Of a DNA stretch of 20,302 nt, positions 1 through 7,299 are shown piece after piece (the first letter of the stretch is position 1; each line of letters opens with the position of its first letter). The notes under the pieces are model-generated. The model was given only the letters and a program-made list of their open reading frames with translations. It made no database searches and had not been told where the DNA came from. A program made the translations under genes and the position numbers. Origin of the DNA: an uncultured Eubacteriales bacterium. GTDB lineage: Bacteria; Bacillota; Clostridia; Oscillospirales; Butyricicoccaceae. The stretch is from assembly GCA_900555855.1 (NCBI GenBank), contig USML01000024.1, positions 1-20,302 of the forward strand. The letters are read 5' to 3'.

Positions 1-38
1 GCATATCGTCGGCAGCGTCAGATGTGTATAAGAGACAG
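1..38 (+). other. Illumina Nextera adapter remnant (not genomic)
   Basis: Bases 6-38 match the Nextera read-1 adapter in full: TCGTCGGCAGCGTC followed by the Tn5 mosaic end AGATGTGTATAAGAGACAG. Bases 1-5 (GCATA) equal the last five bases of the i5 index ACTGCATA (N506/S506), which sits just before this adapter in the library molecule. The first genomic base is therefore 39 and the window begins at a contig end. The adapter match is direct. The index identification rests on only five bases and is weaker. Confidence 0.97.
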
Positions 39-39
39 G

Positions 40-111
40 GCGCAGGCCCTGCGGCCCTTCTGCCGGGAGACCTTTTTTGCCCGGGCGCTGTGCGCCGGAG
101 AAACGAAATAA
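40..111 (+). CDS. 3' end of an unidentified gene (partial)
   Basis: Right after the adapter an open frame runs 23 codons to TAA at 109-111 and would end ...FFARALCAGETK. The stop lies 18 bases before the next start, with that gene's ribosome binding site in the gap, as expected for an operon neighbour. Too little remains to name a family. Another plus frame is also open here (24-362), but it overlaps the SpoIIM-like gene and starts inside the adapter, so it is not favoured. Confidence 0.45.
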   Translation, partial: AQALRPFCRETFFARALCAGETK

Positions 112-129
112 AAGACGGAGGTGGAGCCG

Positions 130-771
130 GTGCGTTTTTTGAAAAGGCAATATGCCCTTTGTGGGCAGTTTTTCCGGGAAAGGCTGCTGCGGCGGGCGCT
201 GTGGTGTCTGGCGGCGTTTGTGGCTGCGGGGCTGCTGGCCGGGCTGTTGTGCCCGCGGGAGCAGGCAGCCGCGCTGCAGGAACGCTTTGCAGAGGCGCTG
301 CAGCAGGAGGAGCTGATGGATGCGCAGGGCGGGATTCGAATGCCGGAGCTGTTCCTGCATAATGTCCGGACCGTCGCTTCCTCGATGCTGGCGGGGCTGG
401 TGCCCTTTCTCTTTCTGCCGGCGGCGATCCTGCTGCTGAACGGCGGACTGCTGGGCGTTGTGCTGTCCCTTTATGGTAAAAGCGCGTGGAAGCTTCTGCT
501 GTTGGGCATTTTGCCCCATGGGATCTTTGAGATCCCCGCCATTATGCTGGGCTGCGCCATGGGGCTGCTCCTTTGCCGGAGCGTTATGGATAGCTTGCGG
601 AAAAAACCGGGCGCACAGCCGCTGGAGAAGCTCTTTCCGGCGCTGTTCCGCGTATTTTTCTGCTATTGCGTGCCGCTGCTGCTGGCGGCTGCGGCCATTG
701 AGAGCTGGATCACGCCGCTTTGTTTGGGCCTTTTGGGGCCTTTCGGCGGGGGCGCTGGCGTTGGCGTCTGA
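130..771 (+). CDS. Stage II sporulation protein M-like membrane protein (SpoIIM/DUF95)
   Basis: A 213-residue, strongly hydrophobic protein with about five membrane segments: one near the N-terminus, a central run of three, and a C-terminal pair ending in IESWITP. The motif LPHGIFEIPA in the middle is the family hallmark. In endospore formers SpoIIM works with SpoIID and SpoIIP, the peptidoglycan-degrading engulfment machine at the septum; many DUF95 relatives have no assigned role. The GTG at 130 was chosen because GGAGGT at 117-122 lies seven bases upstream. The earlier GTG at 121 would overlap that site. The family call is firm; a true engulfment role, rather than a DUF95 paralogue, is inferred. 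Confidence 0.85.
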   Translation: MRFLKRQYALCGQFFRERLLRRALWCLAAFVAAGLLAGLLCPREQAAALQERFAEALQQEELMDAQGGIRMPELFLHNVRTVASSMLAGLVPFLFLPAAILLLNGGLLGVVLSLYGKSAWKLLLLGILPHGIFEIPAIMLGCAMGLLLCRSVMDSLRKKPGAQPLEKLFPALFRVFFCYCVPLLLAAAAIESWITPLCLGLLGPFGGGAGVGV

Positions 772-801
772 ACAGGATCAAACAGAAATGAGGAACGACT
801 G

Positions 802-1599
802 ATGGAAGCAAAGCTGAAAGAATCCATTCTCCGCCAAGTGGCGGATTATCCGGGACACACCTCGATCTATTATCAGGATCTCACCACCGGCGAGCACTGG
901 GGCTACAACGAGCTGGAGCCTATGGGCGCGGCCAGCGTCATCAAGCTCACCGTCATGGCGGAGCTGTTTCGCCAGCTGGAGACGGGGCTGGTGCGCCGGG
1001 ATCAGAAAATCACCGTGCGGGATGAGGATCGGGTCCCCATCTGCGGTGTCTTGACGCTGATGCACACGGGGCTGGAGGTGACGCCTGTCGACCTGTGCTG
1101 GCTGATGATCACCATCTCCGACAACATGGCCACCAATCTGCTCATCGACCTGCTGGGGCTGGACAATATCCAGGCAAACAACCGACGGCTTGGGCTGGAG
1201 GGCGTCGTGCTGAACCGCAAGCTCTTTGAGACCCGGGAGGCCTTTTGCGGCAAGCGCAACACCGTTTCTGCACGGGGCGTTGCCCGGCTGCTGGAGCTGA
1301 TCTGGAAGCGTCAGCTGGTGAGCGAAAGCGCCAGCGGCGAGATGCTGGAGATGCTGCTGGCCCAGCAGTGCACCAACAAAATGCCGCTGCTGCTGGCCGA
1401 GGGAGAGACGGCCCACAAGACCGGCGAGGACGAGGGCATCACCCACGATGTGGGCATCGTTCTGGCGAAACATCCCTTCCTGGTGTGCTTCTGCAACTGG
1501 GAGCTGGAGCCGGGCACGGAGGGACGGCTGAACATCCAGATCGGCGAGATCACCCGGGCGCTCTACGATGCCAATGGCGGCGCGCCGGCGCAGGCTTGA
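802..1599 (+). CDS. Class A beta-lactamase-fold serine hydrolase, no signal peptide
   Basis: A 265-residue protein of the Beta-lactamase2/class A fold. The three signature boxes are in order: S45-V-I-K48 (SxxK nucleophile), S106-D-N108 and K206-T-G208. The ExxLN glutamate box of true class A enzymes is not recognisable; the region reads ...LNRKLFETREAFCGKRN (137-153), so deacylation may differ. No signal peptide or membrane anchor is visible, so the product appears cytosolic, which is odd for a beta-lactamase. A peptidase or esterase on wall-derived peptides is as likely as antibiotic resistance. AGGA at 791-794 serves the ATG at 802. It lies 30 bases after the SpoIIM-like gene and 18 before the next, so it is probably operonic. 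Confidence 0.85.
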   Translation: MEAKLKESILRQVADYPGHTSIYYQDLTTGEHWGYNELEPMGAASVIKLTVMAELFRQLETGLVRRDQKITVRDEDRVPICGVLTLMHTGLEVTPVDLCWLMITISDNMATNLLIDLLGLDNIQANNRRLGLEGVVLNRKLFETREAFCGKRNTVSARGVARLLELIWKRQLVSESASGEMLEMLLAQQCTNKMPLLLAEGETAHKTGEDEGITHDVGIVLAKHPFLVCFCNWELEPGTEGRLNIQIGEITRALYDANGGAPAQA

Positions 1600-1617
1600 G
1601 GAAAGGGAGGGAGCGCT

Positions 1618-2547
1618 ATGGCCTATGTGGATAAGACCACCAGCCACCTTTACAGCGTTTATTTTGCCCCCCGCGGACGGGATCGGATGTATGCTCTGGG
1701 GATGCAGATCGCTCAGCTGCATCTGAGCCCCTTTGACCGGATCATCGGCGTCATTGGCGAGGCCGGCTCCGGCAAGAGCATGCTGATCAAGGGGATGTTT
1801 CCCGGCCTGGAGCTGACCAACGATGACGAGGGCGTAAATATGCGGCCGCTGCCCCTGCTGGCCCAGGAGGAGGAGAGCCGGTTTTATTCGCCTCACACCT
1901 ATCACATGGATGTGCGCTTTGAGCTGGGCTTCAGCCAGATGCACGCGCTGGTGGATGCCACGCTGCAGGCCATCGCCCGGGGCAAGCGGGTGGTCATCGA
2001 GCATTTCGACCTGCTGCAGGAGCAGTTGGGCATGAATGCCGATCTGATCCTGGGCATCGGCGAGGAGGTCATTGTCACCCGTCCCAATGTATTTGGCCCG
2101 CTGCCGGCGGATATCGCCCGCATCGTGCATAAGTCCGTCCGCATCCGGCAGATGGCGCACACGGCGGAGGACCTCTGCGAGCGGCACATGACCCCGGAGG
2201 AATATGACCGCTGCGAGCACGATGACATTAAAAACGGATTTCTGCTGGTCTTTCCGGACCGTCCGCCGGAGGTGGATATCCCGGCGCTGGAGACGGCTGT
2301 CCGGGAGGATATTGCCGCCAATCTTCCGGTGGAATATGTAGACGATCAGCATGTGAGCATCGGCGGACGCATCCACCGCTGCACCGGCCCCCGCACCCAT
2401 GTTTCCGAGACGGGGGAGATCGTTGGCTTCCGCCTGCTGCCAAGGCCCATCTACGACGACCGGAAGGATCGGTGGCTGCTGGTAGGCAGAGTGGGCCCCA
2501 AGCAGCCGGATCTGCTGGGGCATATCAACAATGTAGATCTGGAGTGA
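1618..2547 (+). CDS. P-loop NTPase fused to an alanyl-tRNA synthetase SAD-like domain
   Basis: A 309-residue protein in two parts. Residues about 40-135 look like a P-loop NTPase: Walker A G47-EAGSGK-S54 and a possible Walker B strand RVVIEHFD near 125-131. Residues about 175-290 resemble the second additional (editing) domain of AlaRS/AlaX: H181-TAED, then IPALETAVREDIAANLPV, then IHRCTGPRTHVSETGEI, which parallels the AlaRS CGGTHV...TG segment. The usual zinc ligands are altered: HxxxH reads HTAED, and CxxxH reads C255-x5-H261. I recall clostridial proteins of this kind being named after the AlaRS second additional domain, but cannot check. Function is unknown; ATP-driven handling of a tRNA or aminoacyl substrate is only a guess. 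It sits four bases before ruvX. Confidence 0.75.
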   Translation: MAYVDKTTSHLYSVYFAPRGRDRMYALGMQIAQLHLSPFDRIIGVIGEAGSGKSMLIKGMFPGLELTNDDEGVNMRPLPLLAQEEESRFYSPHTYHMDVRFELGFSQMHALVDATLQAIARGKRVVIEHFDLLQEQLGMNADLILGIGEEVIVTRPNVFGPLPADIARIVHKSVRIRQMAHTAEDLCERHMTPEEYDRCEHDDIKNGFLLVFPDRPPEVDIPALETAVREDIAANLPVEYVDDQHVSIGGRIHRCTGPRTHVSETGEIVGFRLLPRPIYDDRKDRWLLVGRVGPKQPDLLGHINNVDLE

Positions 2548-2551
2548 CGGC

Positions 2552-2977
2552 ATGAAGATGATGGGCATCGATCTGGGACAGGCGCGGACGGGGGTCTGCG
2601 TCTCCGACCTCAGCGGCTTTCTGGCCGGCCGCAGCATCACCATCCCGGAGCATAACCGCCAGCGGCTGCTGGCGGCCATCTGCCGGGAGATCGAAGCGGA
2701 AAAGCCGGAGCGCATCGTGCTGGGTCTGCCGCTGAACATGAATGGGACGGAGGGGCCAAAGGCGGCGGAATGCCGGGCCTTTGCCCTCCAGTTGCAGGAG
2801 GCCTGCGGGCTGGAGGTCGTGCTCTGGGATGAGCGCTGCAGCAGCGTTACCGCCAACCGCATTTTGAGCGACGCCGGGAAAAAACGGGGCAAGCAGCGGG
2901 CGCGGGTAGACGCCGTGGCGGCGCAGGTGATCCTGCAGGGCTATTTAGACTATTACAATTTGCATAAAGAATCCTGA
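2552..2977 (+). CDS. ruvX: RuvX/YqgF family RNase H-like nuclease
   Basis: A 141-residue protein, the normal family length. It opens with GIDLGQARTGVCVSD (5-19), carrying the first acidic residue D7. GLPLNMNGTEGPKA follows at 58-71, then WDERCSSVTANRIL at 92-105, and VDAVAAQVIL with D120. This is the RNase H-like YqgF fold, linked in bacteria to 16S rRNA 5' end maturation and proposed as a Holliday-junction resolvase. GGAG at 2541-2544, inside the end of the preceding gene, lies seven bases before the ATG, suggesting coupled translation. In many Firmicutes ruvX sits near alaS, which makes the AlaRS-like domain next door notable. Confidence 0.93.
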   Translation: MKMMGIDLGQARTGVCVSDLSGFLAGRSITIPEHNRQRLLAAICREIEAEKPERIVLGLPLNMNGTEGPKAAECRAFALQLQEACGLEVVLWDERCSSVTANRILSDAGKKRGKQRARVDAVAAQVILQGYLDYYNLHKES

Positions 2978-3011
2978 AAAATACGATAAGTTGTCGAGAA
3001 AGGGCGGTTTT

Positions 3012-3524
3012 ATGGAGTTATTGGAGCTTTTGAAGGCGCGGTATTCCGTGCGGAAGTTTGCAGACAAGCCGGTGGAGGAGGAAAAGCTGCAGCTGGTGCT
3101 GGAGGCGGGCGCCTGCGCCCCCACGGCGAAAAATCAGCAGCCCCAGCATATTTATGTGCTGGAGAGCGCCGCTGCGCTGGAAAAGATCCGGGCGATCACG
3201 CCCTGTGCATTTGACGCACCGGTGGTGCTGCTGATCTGCGGTGACCGGCAGGAGGGCTGGACCAACCCCTTCAACGACCGCAATGCGACCGAGATGGATT
3301 GCTCCATCGTCACCGCGCAGATGATGCTGGAGGCTCAGTCGCTGGGGCTGGGCACCACCTGGGTCTGCTGGTTCGATACGGCGGAGGTGAAAAAGCAGTT
3401 TGCCCTGCCGGAAGGCCACGAGCCCTTTGCCCTGCTGCCGCTGGGCTATGCCGCGGCAGACTGCCATCCCAGCCGGATGCACTTCAGCCGCAAGCCGCTG
3501 AGCGAGACGGTGGAGCGACTGTAA
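3012..3524 (+). CDS. Nitroreductase family FMN protein
   Basis: A 170-residue nitroreductase-fold protein. The N-terminal ARYSVRKF (9-16) carries the usual FMN-phosphate contacts (Arg, Ser, Arg). EAGACAPTAKNQQPQ follows, and a C-terminal LLPLGYAA strand ends in SRKPLSETV. Such enzymes use NAD(P)H to reduce nitro compounds, quinones or flavins; the substrate cannot be read from sequence. ATG 3012 was preferred to a TTG at 2991 because an AAGGG site at 3001-3005 serves it and the family starts this way. It follows ruvX by 34 bases and ends 27 bases before a strong terminator. Confidence 0.9.
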   Translation: MELLELLKARYSVRKFADKPVEEEKLQLVLEAGACAPTAKNQQPQHIYVLESAAALEKIRAITPCAFDAPVVLLICGDRQEGWTNPFNDRNATEMDCSIVTAQMMLEAQSLGLGTTWVCWFDTAEVKKQFALPEGHEPFALLPLGYAAADCHPSRMHFSRKPLSETVERL

Positions 3525-3551
3525 GCCAAAGATCAGAGCCGGATCCATAAA

Positions 3552-3588
3552 AAAGCGCCCTCCGCAGGTTTTCTGCGGAGGGCGCTTT
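3552..3588. terminator. Bidirectional intrinsic terminator
   Basis: A perfect 16-bp stem (3552-3567 with 3573-3588, core GCGCCCTCCGCAG) closes a GTTTT loop and is flanked by A on the left and T on the right. It lies between two converging genes, the nitroreductase on plus and the SLH protein on minus, so it can end transcription from both sides. Confidence 0.9.
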
Positions 3589-3597
3589 GCAGCGCGG

Positions 3598-6519
3598 TCA
3601 ATACATCCGATAGAGCAGCGCGGCAAACTCAGCCCGGGTGATGGTCCCGTTGGGGTTCACCTGGTTTTTCTCGTTGCCGTTGACGATGCCCAGCGCGGAG
3701 AGCAGATCCAGATGATCCCGGGACCAGGCGGGGATCTGTCCGGCGTCGGCATAGGTGCAGGGCGCATAGGCATAGCCGCGGGTCAGCGTGCGGCCCAGCA
3801 TGGTCATGATCTGCGCCCGGGAGCAGGCGGCGCCGGGATTCAAAACGGAGCGCCCGGCGGCGTCGGTAGAGCCCTTCATCATGCCCAGCGCATACATGGC
3901 CTTCACATGGGGCAGCGCCCAGTCGGGGATCTTTGCAGCGTCGGTATAGGGCAGGACGGTGTTTTCATACTGGGTCACATCCACGCCCAGATAGCGGGAA
4001 AGCATGGTGGCGGCCATGGCGTTGTTCACCTGATCGCCGGGGCGGAACTGCTCCGCATCGGAGAAAACGCCCTTCCCATGGAGATATTCCACGGCGGCGG
4101 CAGCCCAGTGGCCGTTCATATCCGAAAAGCTGGGCGCTGCGGCCTGCCCGATCTCCGTGCTCTGCCGGGAAAGATTGCCCATGGCGTCCCGGGCGGTGAC
4201 GGTGATCCGGTGGCGGGCGCCGTCGGTGGGCAGCGCACAGGTAAGAACGCCGCCGGAATATTGGAAGGCTGCTGCAGCGCCGTCGATTGCGACTGTGATG
4301 CCGGTGGAGGAGAGACTGCCGGAATCATCGGTAACGGCGGCCTGCAGCGTGCCCTCTGTGCTTTGAATGCTGATGACAGGCGGCGTCACATCCCGTTCCA
4401 TGGCGCCATAGTGGGCACAGAGCTGATCCAGCCAGAGGGTCCCGCTGCCTGCGCCTCGCCGGGCAAAGCCCAGCAGAGAGACGGCGTCCTGGGGGACCTC
4501 CGCAAAGACGGTCTGCCAGCTGTCGCCCTCTGCGGTCAGCGGCTGCGCCAGCAGGGAAGCCGTGCTGTCAGCCGGGGCAAACAGGAAATACCACTGGCCG
4601 CTGCCCTTGGCCATGACGGAGACATGGGAGACCTTTTCCAGCGCGATGGCTTCCGGGAAGAGATATTCTGCCAGCTGGCCGTCGGCGCCGGTATAGGAGA
4701 GCTTCACAGAGCCCTTGCCATAGCGGATGTTTTCCGGCTGGGTCTCCTGCAGGACCTGGGCCTGGGCATTGCCGTAGATCCCCAGGGAAGCGCTGTCCAG
4801 ATCGGAAAGCAGGCTGGCAGGCTTGGCCTCCAGCGTTACCGTCACGGTGCAGACGGCGCTGCCGTAGGCGCAGGTGATGCTGCCGCTGCCGGAGCGCCGG
4901 GCGGCGGTAAAGACGCCGTTTTCGTCGATGGTGCCGATATCGCCGGTGACGGCAAAGGAAAACTGATCGTCGGAGCAGACGATGGAGCGGATGCCGTCGC
5001 TGGCAAGAACATCCAGATCGGTGACGCTGCCCGGCTCCAGCGTCAGGGCAGAGACTGCCTTGCCGCCGACCGTGAGCTTCAGCGAAGCCACCGCATCGGT
5101 AACGGTATACAAAGCGGGCTGGCTTTCCAGCCGGGAGGTGAACACCTGATAGGTGCCGGCCTCGTGAGGCGCATAGTAAACGCCGCCGGAGACCCAGCCG
5201 CCGTCGGCGGTGAGGTCGTCCGTAACATCGGCAAAATTCAGATAGGATTTATGATAGGAGATGGCGCTGACGGGCAGGGAAGCGCCGGCCAGCAGCGTGG
5301 CAGACCGGGGATAGACCGTGCTGCCCCAGGCGCGGCCGGAGGAGCTGCCGGAGCCGTCTTCCTCCGTGACGAACAAAAGATAGGTGGCGCAGGCCCGGGG
5401 GCTGCCCTCCGAGGGGGAGGAAAGGACGGCGGTGGCCTTGCCCGGGTAGGCTGCGGCCAAAATGGAGGAGCCGCCGCCATCCAGATTGATGACAGTAACG
5501 CAGCCCTCCGCCAGCAGCAGCTGGGCGGCCTCGATCAGGGAAATGCCAGTGCTCAGTGCAGCCTGACGGCCGTCACACTCCAGAATTCGTACAGAGCCAT
5601 CCTCCCAGATGCCCAAAACCGTCCGGGGCGCCACCTCTGCGGTGGCATCGGAGGTGAGCTGGCCGTTTCTCGCCAGCATATTTCCGCCGCCGGAGCCCCA
5701 GACCACATCGTTCCAGGCGGGGTCCTCCGTGGCGGCATAGAGCGTCACCTCATCGCCCGCCGTCAGGTCGGAGAGGGTCACGCCGGCGGTGCAGCTGTCC
5801 GTCAGACTGAGCACCAGCTGATCCGGCCCGATGGGCGTGCTGGAGGTGTGTGCAGTGGAGACTACCCGGGCCTTGAGCTTGCGGCCCAGACGAAGGGGAC
5901 CGCCCTTCACCGGCTCCAGAACGACCTCCGTGCCGGCGGCCGTGGTGGCGGTGGTGGCGTCAAAGTCCTGCGTATAGAGATAGATGCCGGCGGAGGTGCG
6001 CACATTGTTCAGGGCATGGATGGGCCGCTCGGCGCCGTCCGGCCCGGTGAGGGTGATGGACAGCTTGGGCGTCCCGGCGATGGCCGTGCCGTCCTCAAAA
6101 AAGCCCACGGCATTCCAACCGCCGTCGGAGGAGGCCAGCCTGCCGTTCTGAATGGTCATGCCCGTTGGCACACCGGAGCCCATGAAGAAGAAATCGGAGT
6201 TCACCGCCGCCAGCACCCGGTAGCCCATGCTTTCCGCATAAGCGACCACCGTGCCTATGGTGGATTTTCCGTTGATATAGGTCCCGTAGAGGACCAGCGG
6301 CCGGACATTGCCGCCGGGGGTATAGTCCAGCGTAAACAGCTGCCGCAGCTTGCCTGCGTCGGTATAGCCGTTGCCCTGCGTCAGCGTCAGGCCCTGGCCC
6401 AGGTCCGTTCGGACCGTATAAGTCAGCGGGCCGGCTGCCAGCGCGGCAAAAGGCAGGGCAGACGCCGCCAGCGCCAGCACCAGAAGCAGCGCGGCGAAAC
6501 GGGATGCGATGGCTTTCAT
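3598..6519 (-). CDS. Secreted phosphodiester glycosidase-family protein with Ig-like and three SLH domains
   Basis: A 973-residue exported protein. Residues 1-29 form a signal peptide (basic start, hydrophobic core, cleavage near ALAA/G). Residues about 85-385 match the NAGPA phosphodiester glycosidase domain, with NSDFFF near 106 and NLDGGGSS near 344. A bacterial Ig-like segment follows near 480-560, then a jelly-roll-like region and another Ig-like segment (VTPPVISI). Three SLH repeats fill about 798-973 (FSDMNGHW..., YTDAAKIPDW..., YADAGQIPAW...), which anchor proteins to secondary wall polymer. It probably removes a sugar from a phosphodiester-linked glycan or wall polymer at the surface; the substrate is unknown. 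AAAGGAG lies just before the ATG. It appears monocistronic, with its own promoter and terminator. Confidence 0.9.
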   Translation of the reverse strand: MKAIASRFAALLLVLALAASALPFAALAAGPLTYTVRTDLGQGLTLTQGNGYTDAGKLRQLFTLDYTPGGNVRPLVLYGTYINGKSTIGTVVAYAESMGYRVLAAVNSDFFFMGSGVPTGMTIQNGRLASSDGGWNAVGFFEDGTAIAGTPKLSITLTGPDGAERPIHALNNVRTSAGIYLYTQDFDATTATTAAGTEVVLEPVKGGPLRLGRKLKARVVSTAHTSSTPIGPDQLVLSLTDSCTAGVTLSDLTAGDEVTLYAATEDPAWNDVVWGSGGGNMLARNGQLTSDATAEVAPRTVLGIWEDGSVRILECDGRQAALSTGISLIEAAQLLLAEGCVTVINLDGGGSSILAAAYPGKATAVLSSPSEGSPRACATYLLFVTEEDGSGSSSGRAWGSTVYPRSATLLAGASLPVSAISYHKSYLNFADVTDDLTADGGWVSGGVYYAPHEAGTYQVFTSRLESQPALYTVTDAVASLKLTVGGKAVSALTLEPGSVTDLDVLASDGIRSIVCSDDQFSFAVTGDIGTIDENGVFTAARRSGSGSITCAYGSAVCTVTVTLEAKPASLLSDLDSASLGIYGNAQAQVLQETQPENIRYGKGSVKLSYTGADGQLAEYLFPEAIALEKVSHVSVMAKGSGQWYFLFAPADSTASLLAQPLTAEGDSWQTVFAEVPQDAVSLLGFARRGAGSGTLWLDQLCAHYGAMERDVTPPVISIQSTEGTLQAAVTDDSGSLSSTGITVAIDGAAAAFQYSGGVLTCALPTDGARHRITVTARDAMGNLSRQSTEIGQAAAPSFSDMNGHWAAAAVEYLHGKGVFSDAEQFRPGDQVNNAMAATMLSRYLGVDVTQYENTVLPYTDAAKIPDWALPHVKAMYALGMMKGSTDAAGRSVLNPGAACSRAQIMTMLGRTLTRGYAYAPCTYADAGQIPAWSRDHLDLLSALGIVNGNEKNQVNPNGTITRAEFAALLYRMY

Positions 6520-6563
6520 GGAGACTCCTTTCCAGATAAAGCGGGATCGTTTCAGACAGCTTC

Positions 6564-6569
6564 ATTATA
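6564..6569 (-). promoter_or_regulatory. Probable -10 element for the SLH/glycosidase gene
   Basis: The minus strand carries a perfect TATAAT 44 bases before the ATG at 6519. No convincing -35 hexamer was found 16-18 bases upstream, and there is no TGN extension, so the promoter may depend on an activator or an alternative sigma factor. Confidence 0.5.
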
Positions 6570-6647
6570 CCTTACCCCGCCGGGAAAGAACACCCCCGAA
6601 AATCTGAATAAATTCTGAAAATGCGGCCAAAAATGGAAAGATCAAAC

Positions 6648-6670
6648 AAAAAATGGAGGCATAAGCCTCC
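6648..6670 (-). terminator. Intrinsic terminator of the LURP-one-related gene
   Basis: Read on the minus strand, GGAGGC-TTAT-GCCTCC (6670-6655) is followed by A and six T residues (6653-6648). It starts 12 bases after the stop of the LURP-one-related gene and lies upstream of the SLH gene's own -10, so the two genes are probably separate transcripts. Confidence 0.85.
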
Positions 6671-6682
6671 GAAAAAACGGGA

Positions 6683-7159
6683 TCAGTGGTTGCCGCGGGA
6701 ACACTTTTCCGCATCAATGGCCAGCACGATCATCAGGGCATACAGGGCGTTTTCCGGGGAAACCACATCAATGGAATAGGTGTCCGTCCAGTTCCAGAGC
6801 TCCTTGCTGACGGCGGCCACCGGATCGCCATAGGCGTCGGTGATGGTATAGTCCCATTCCCAGAAGCTGCCCTGCACCTGCCAGCCGTTAAAATCCAGCC
6901 GAAAGGATGGCCGAAACAGGGTAAACTCCTTGGTGAGCGTGCCCAGCAGGGTCTCGCCCTCATAAAAATCAAAATGAGGCAGAAAGCGGAAGACCTGCTC
7001 CTTCACCACGCCAAGGACAGAGCCCTGTGCGTCCAGGAGCTGGAGCTTGTGGCCCCAGGCCAGCTTGCCCTCCACCGTAAAAAGCGTCGCGCCGGTCTCG
7101 TCGTAGATATCGTAGCTGTCGAACCAGGAAAAAAACCGCTGCTTGAACAGCATCTTCAT
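6683..7159 (-). CDS. LURP-one-related (tubby-like beta-barrel) family protein
   Basis: A 158-residue protein starting MKMLFKQRFFSWFDSYDIYD. The alternating beta pattern (DETGATLFTVEGKL, HKLQLLDAQGSVLGVV, FDFYEGETLLGTLTKEF, WEWDYTITDAYGDPVAAVSKEL) is that of the LURP-one-related/YxjI family. This is a tubby-like barrel around a central helix, with no known enzymatic role in bacteria; lipid or membrane binding has been suggested for the fold. The ATG at 7159 was chosen because GGGAGGTG (7176-7169) lies nine bases upstream. An upstream in-frame extension to 7276 crosses the promoter and is not used. The gene is flanked by its own promoter and terminator. Confidence 0.8.
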   Translation of the reverse strand: MKMLFKQRFFSWFDSYDIYDETGATLFTVEGKLAWGHKLQLLDAQGSVLGVVKEQVFRFLPHFDFYEGETLLGTLTKEFTLFRPSFRLDFNGWQVQGSFWEWDYTITDAYGDPVAAVSKELWNWTDTYSIDVVSPENALYALMIVLAIDAEKCSRGNH

Positions 7160-7193
7160 GAAAAAAAACACCTCCCGCAGATCATCTGCCTTC

Positions 7194-7222
7194 AGTATAG
7201 CAGAAAACCGCCAGCGGCGCAA
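7194..7222 (-). promoter_or_regulatory. Promoter of the LURP-one-related gene
   Basis: On the minus strand, TTGCGC (7222-7217), 17 bases, then TATACT (7199-7194), preceded by TGC to give an extended -10. The start codon is 34 bases downstream. Confidence 0.75.
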
Positions 7223-7234
7223 GAAAAATGCCGC

Positions 7235-7263
7235 TTGCCAAGCCGGGCGGAACATGATATCCT
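7235..7263 (+). promoter_or_regulatory. Promoter of the M18 aminopeptidase gene
   Basis: TTGCCA (7235-7240), 17 bases, then TATCCT (7258-7263), preceded by TGA as an extended -10. Its -35 lies only 12 bases from the -35 of the divergent minus promoter, so polymerase binding at one should influence the other. Confidence 0.75.
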
Positions 7264-7299
7264 GAAGGCAGAACAACAGGAAAACGGAGGCGTTTTTTT

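Larger units (their letters stand above)
7186..7271. repeat. 10-bp inverted repeat overlapping both divergent promoters
   Basis: CTGCCTTCAG at 7186-7195 is the exact reverse complement of CTGAAGGCAG at 7262-7271. Including the adjoining -10 bases, each promoter reads TAT(A/C)CTGAAGGCAG on its own strand, 13 of 14 bases the same. The arms sit symmetrically at the -10 and initial transcribed region of the LURP-one-related and M18 aminopeptidase genes, as expected for a shared regulator site or a common start-region rule. Confidence 0.7.

Noticed and set aside
778..2892. Long minus-strand open frame of 704 codons
   Set aside because: It is antisense to three well-supported plus genes (serine hydrolase, P-loop/SAD protein, ruvX). 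Its composition (Gln, His, Leu, Arg, Asp rich) is what reverse-complemented GC-rich codons give.
2960..2987. Possible promoter TTGCAT - 16 bp - TACGAT before the nitroreductase
   Set aside because: Only three and four of six consensus bases, a 16-bp spacer, and no TGN extension as in the other promoters here; read-through from ruvX explains the gene equally well.
3712..6618. Plus-strand open frame of 968 codons
   Set aside because: Antisense shadow of the SLH/glycosidase gene; Gly/Ala/Arg-rich with no domain, no ribosome binding site, and it ends past the promoter of the real gene.
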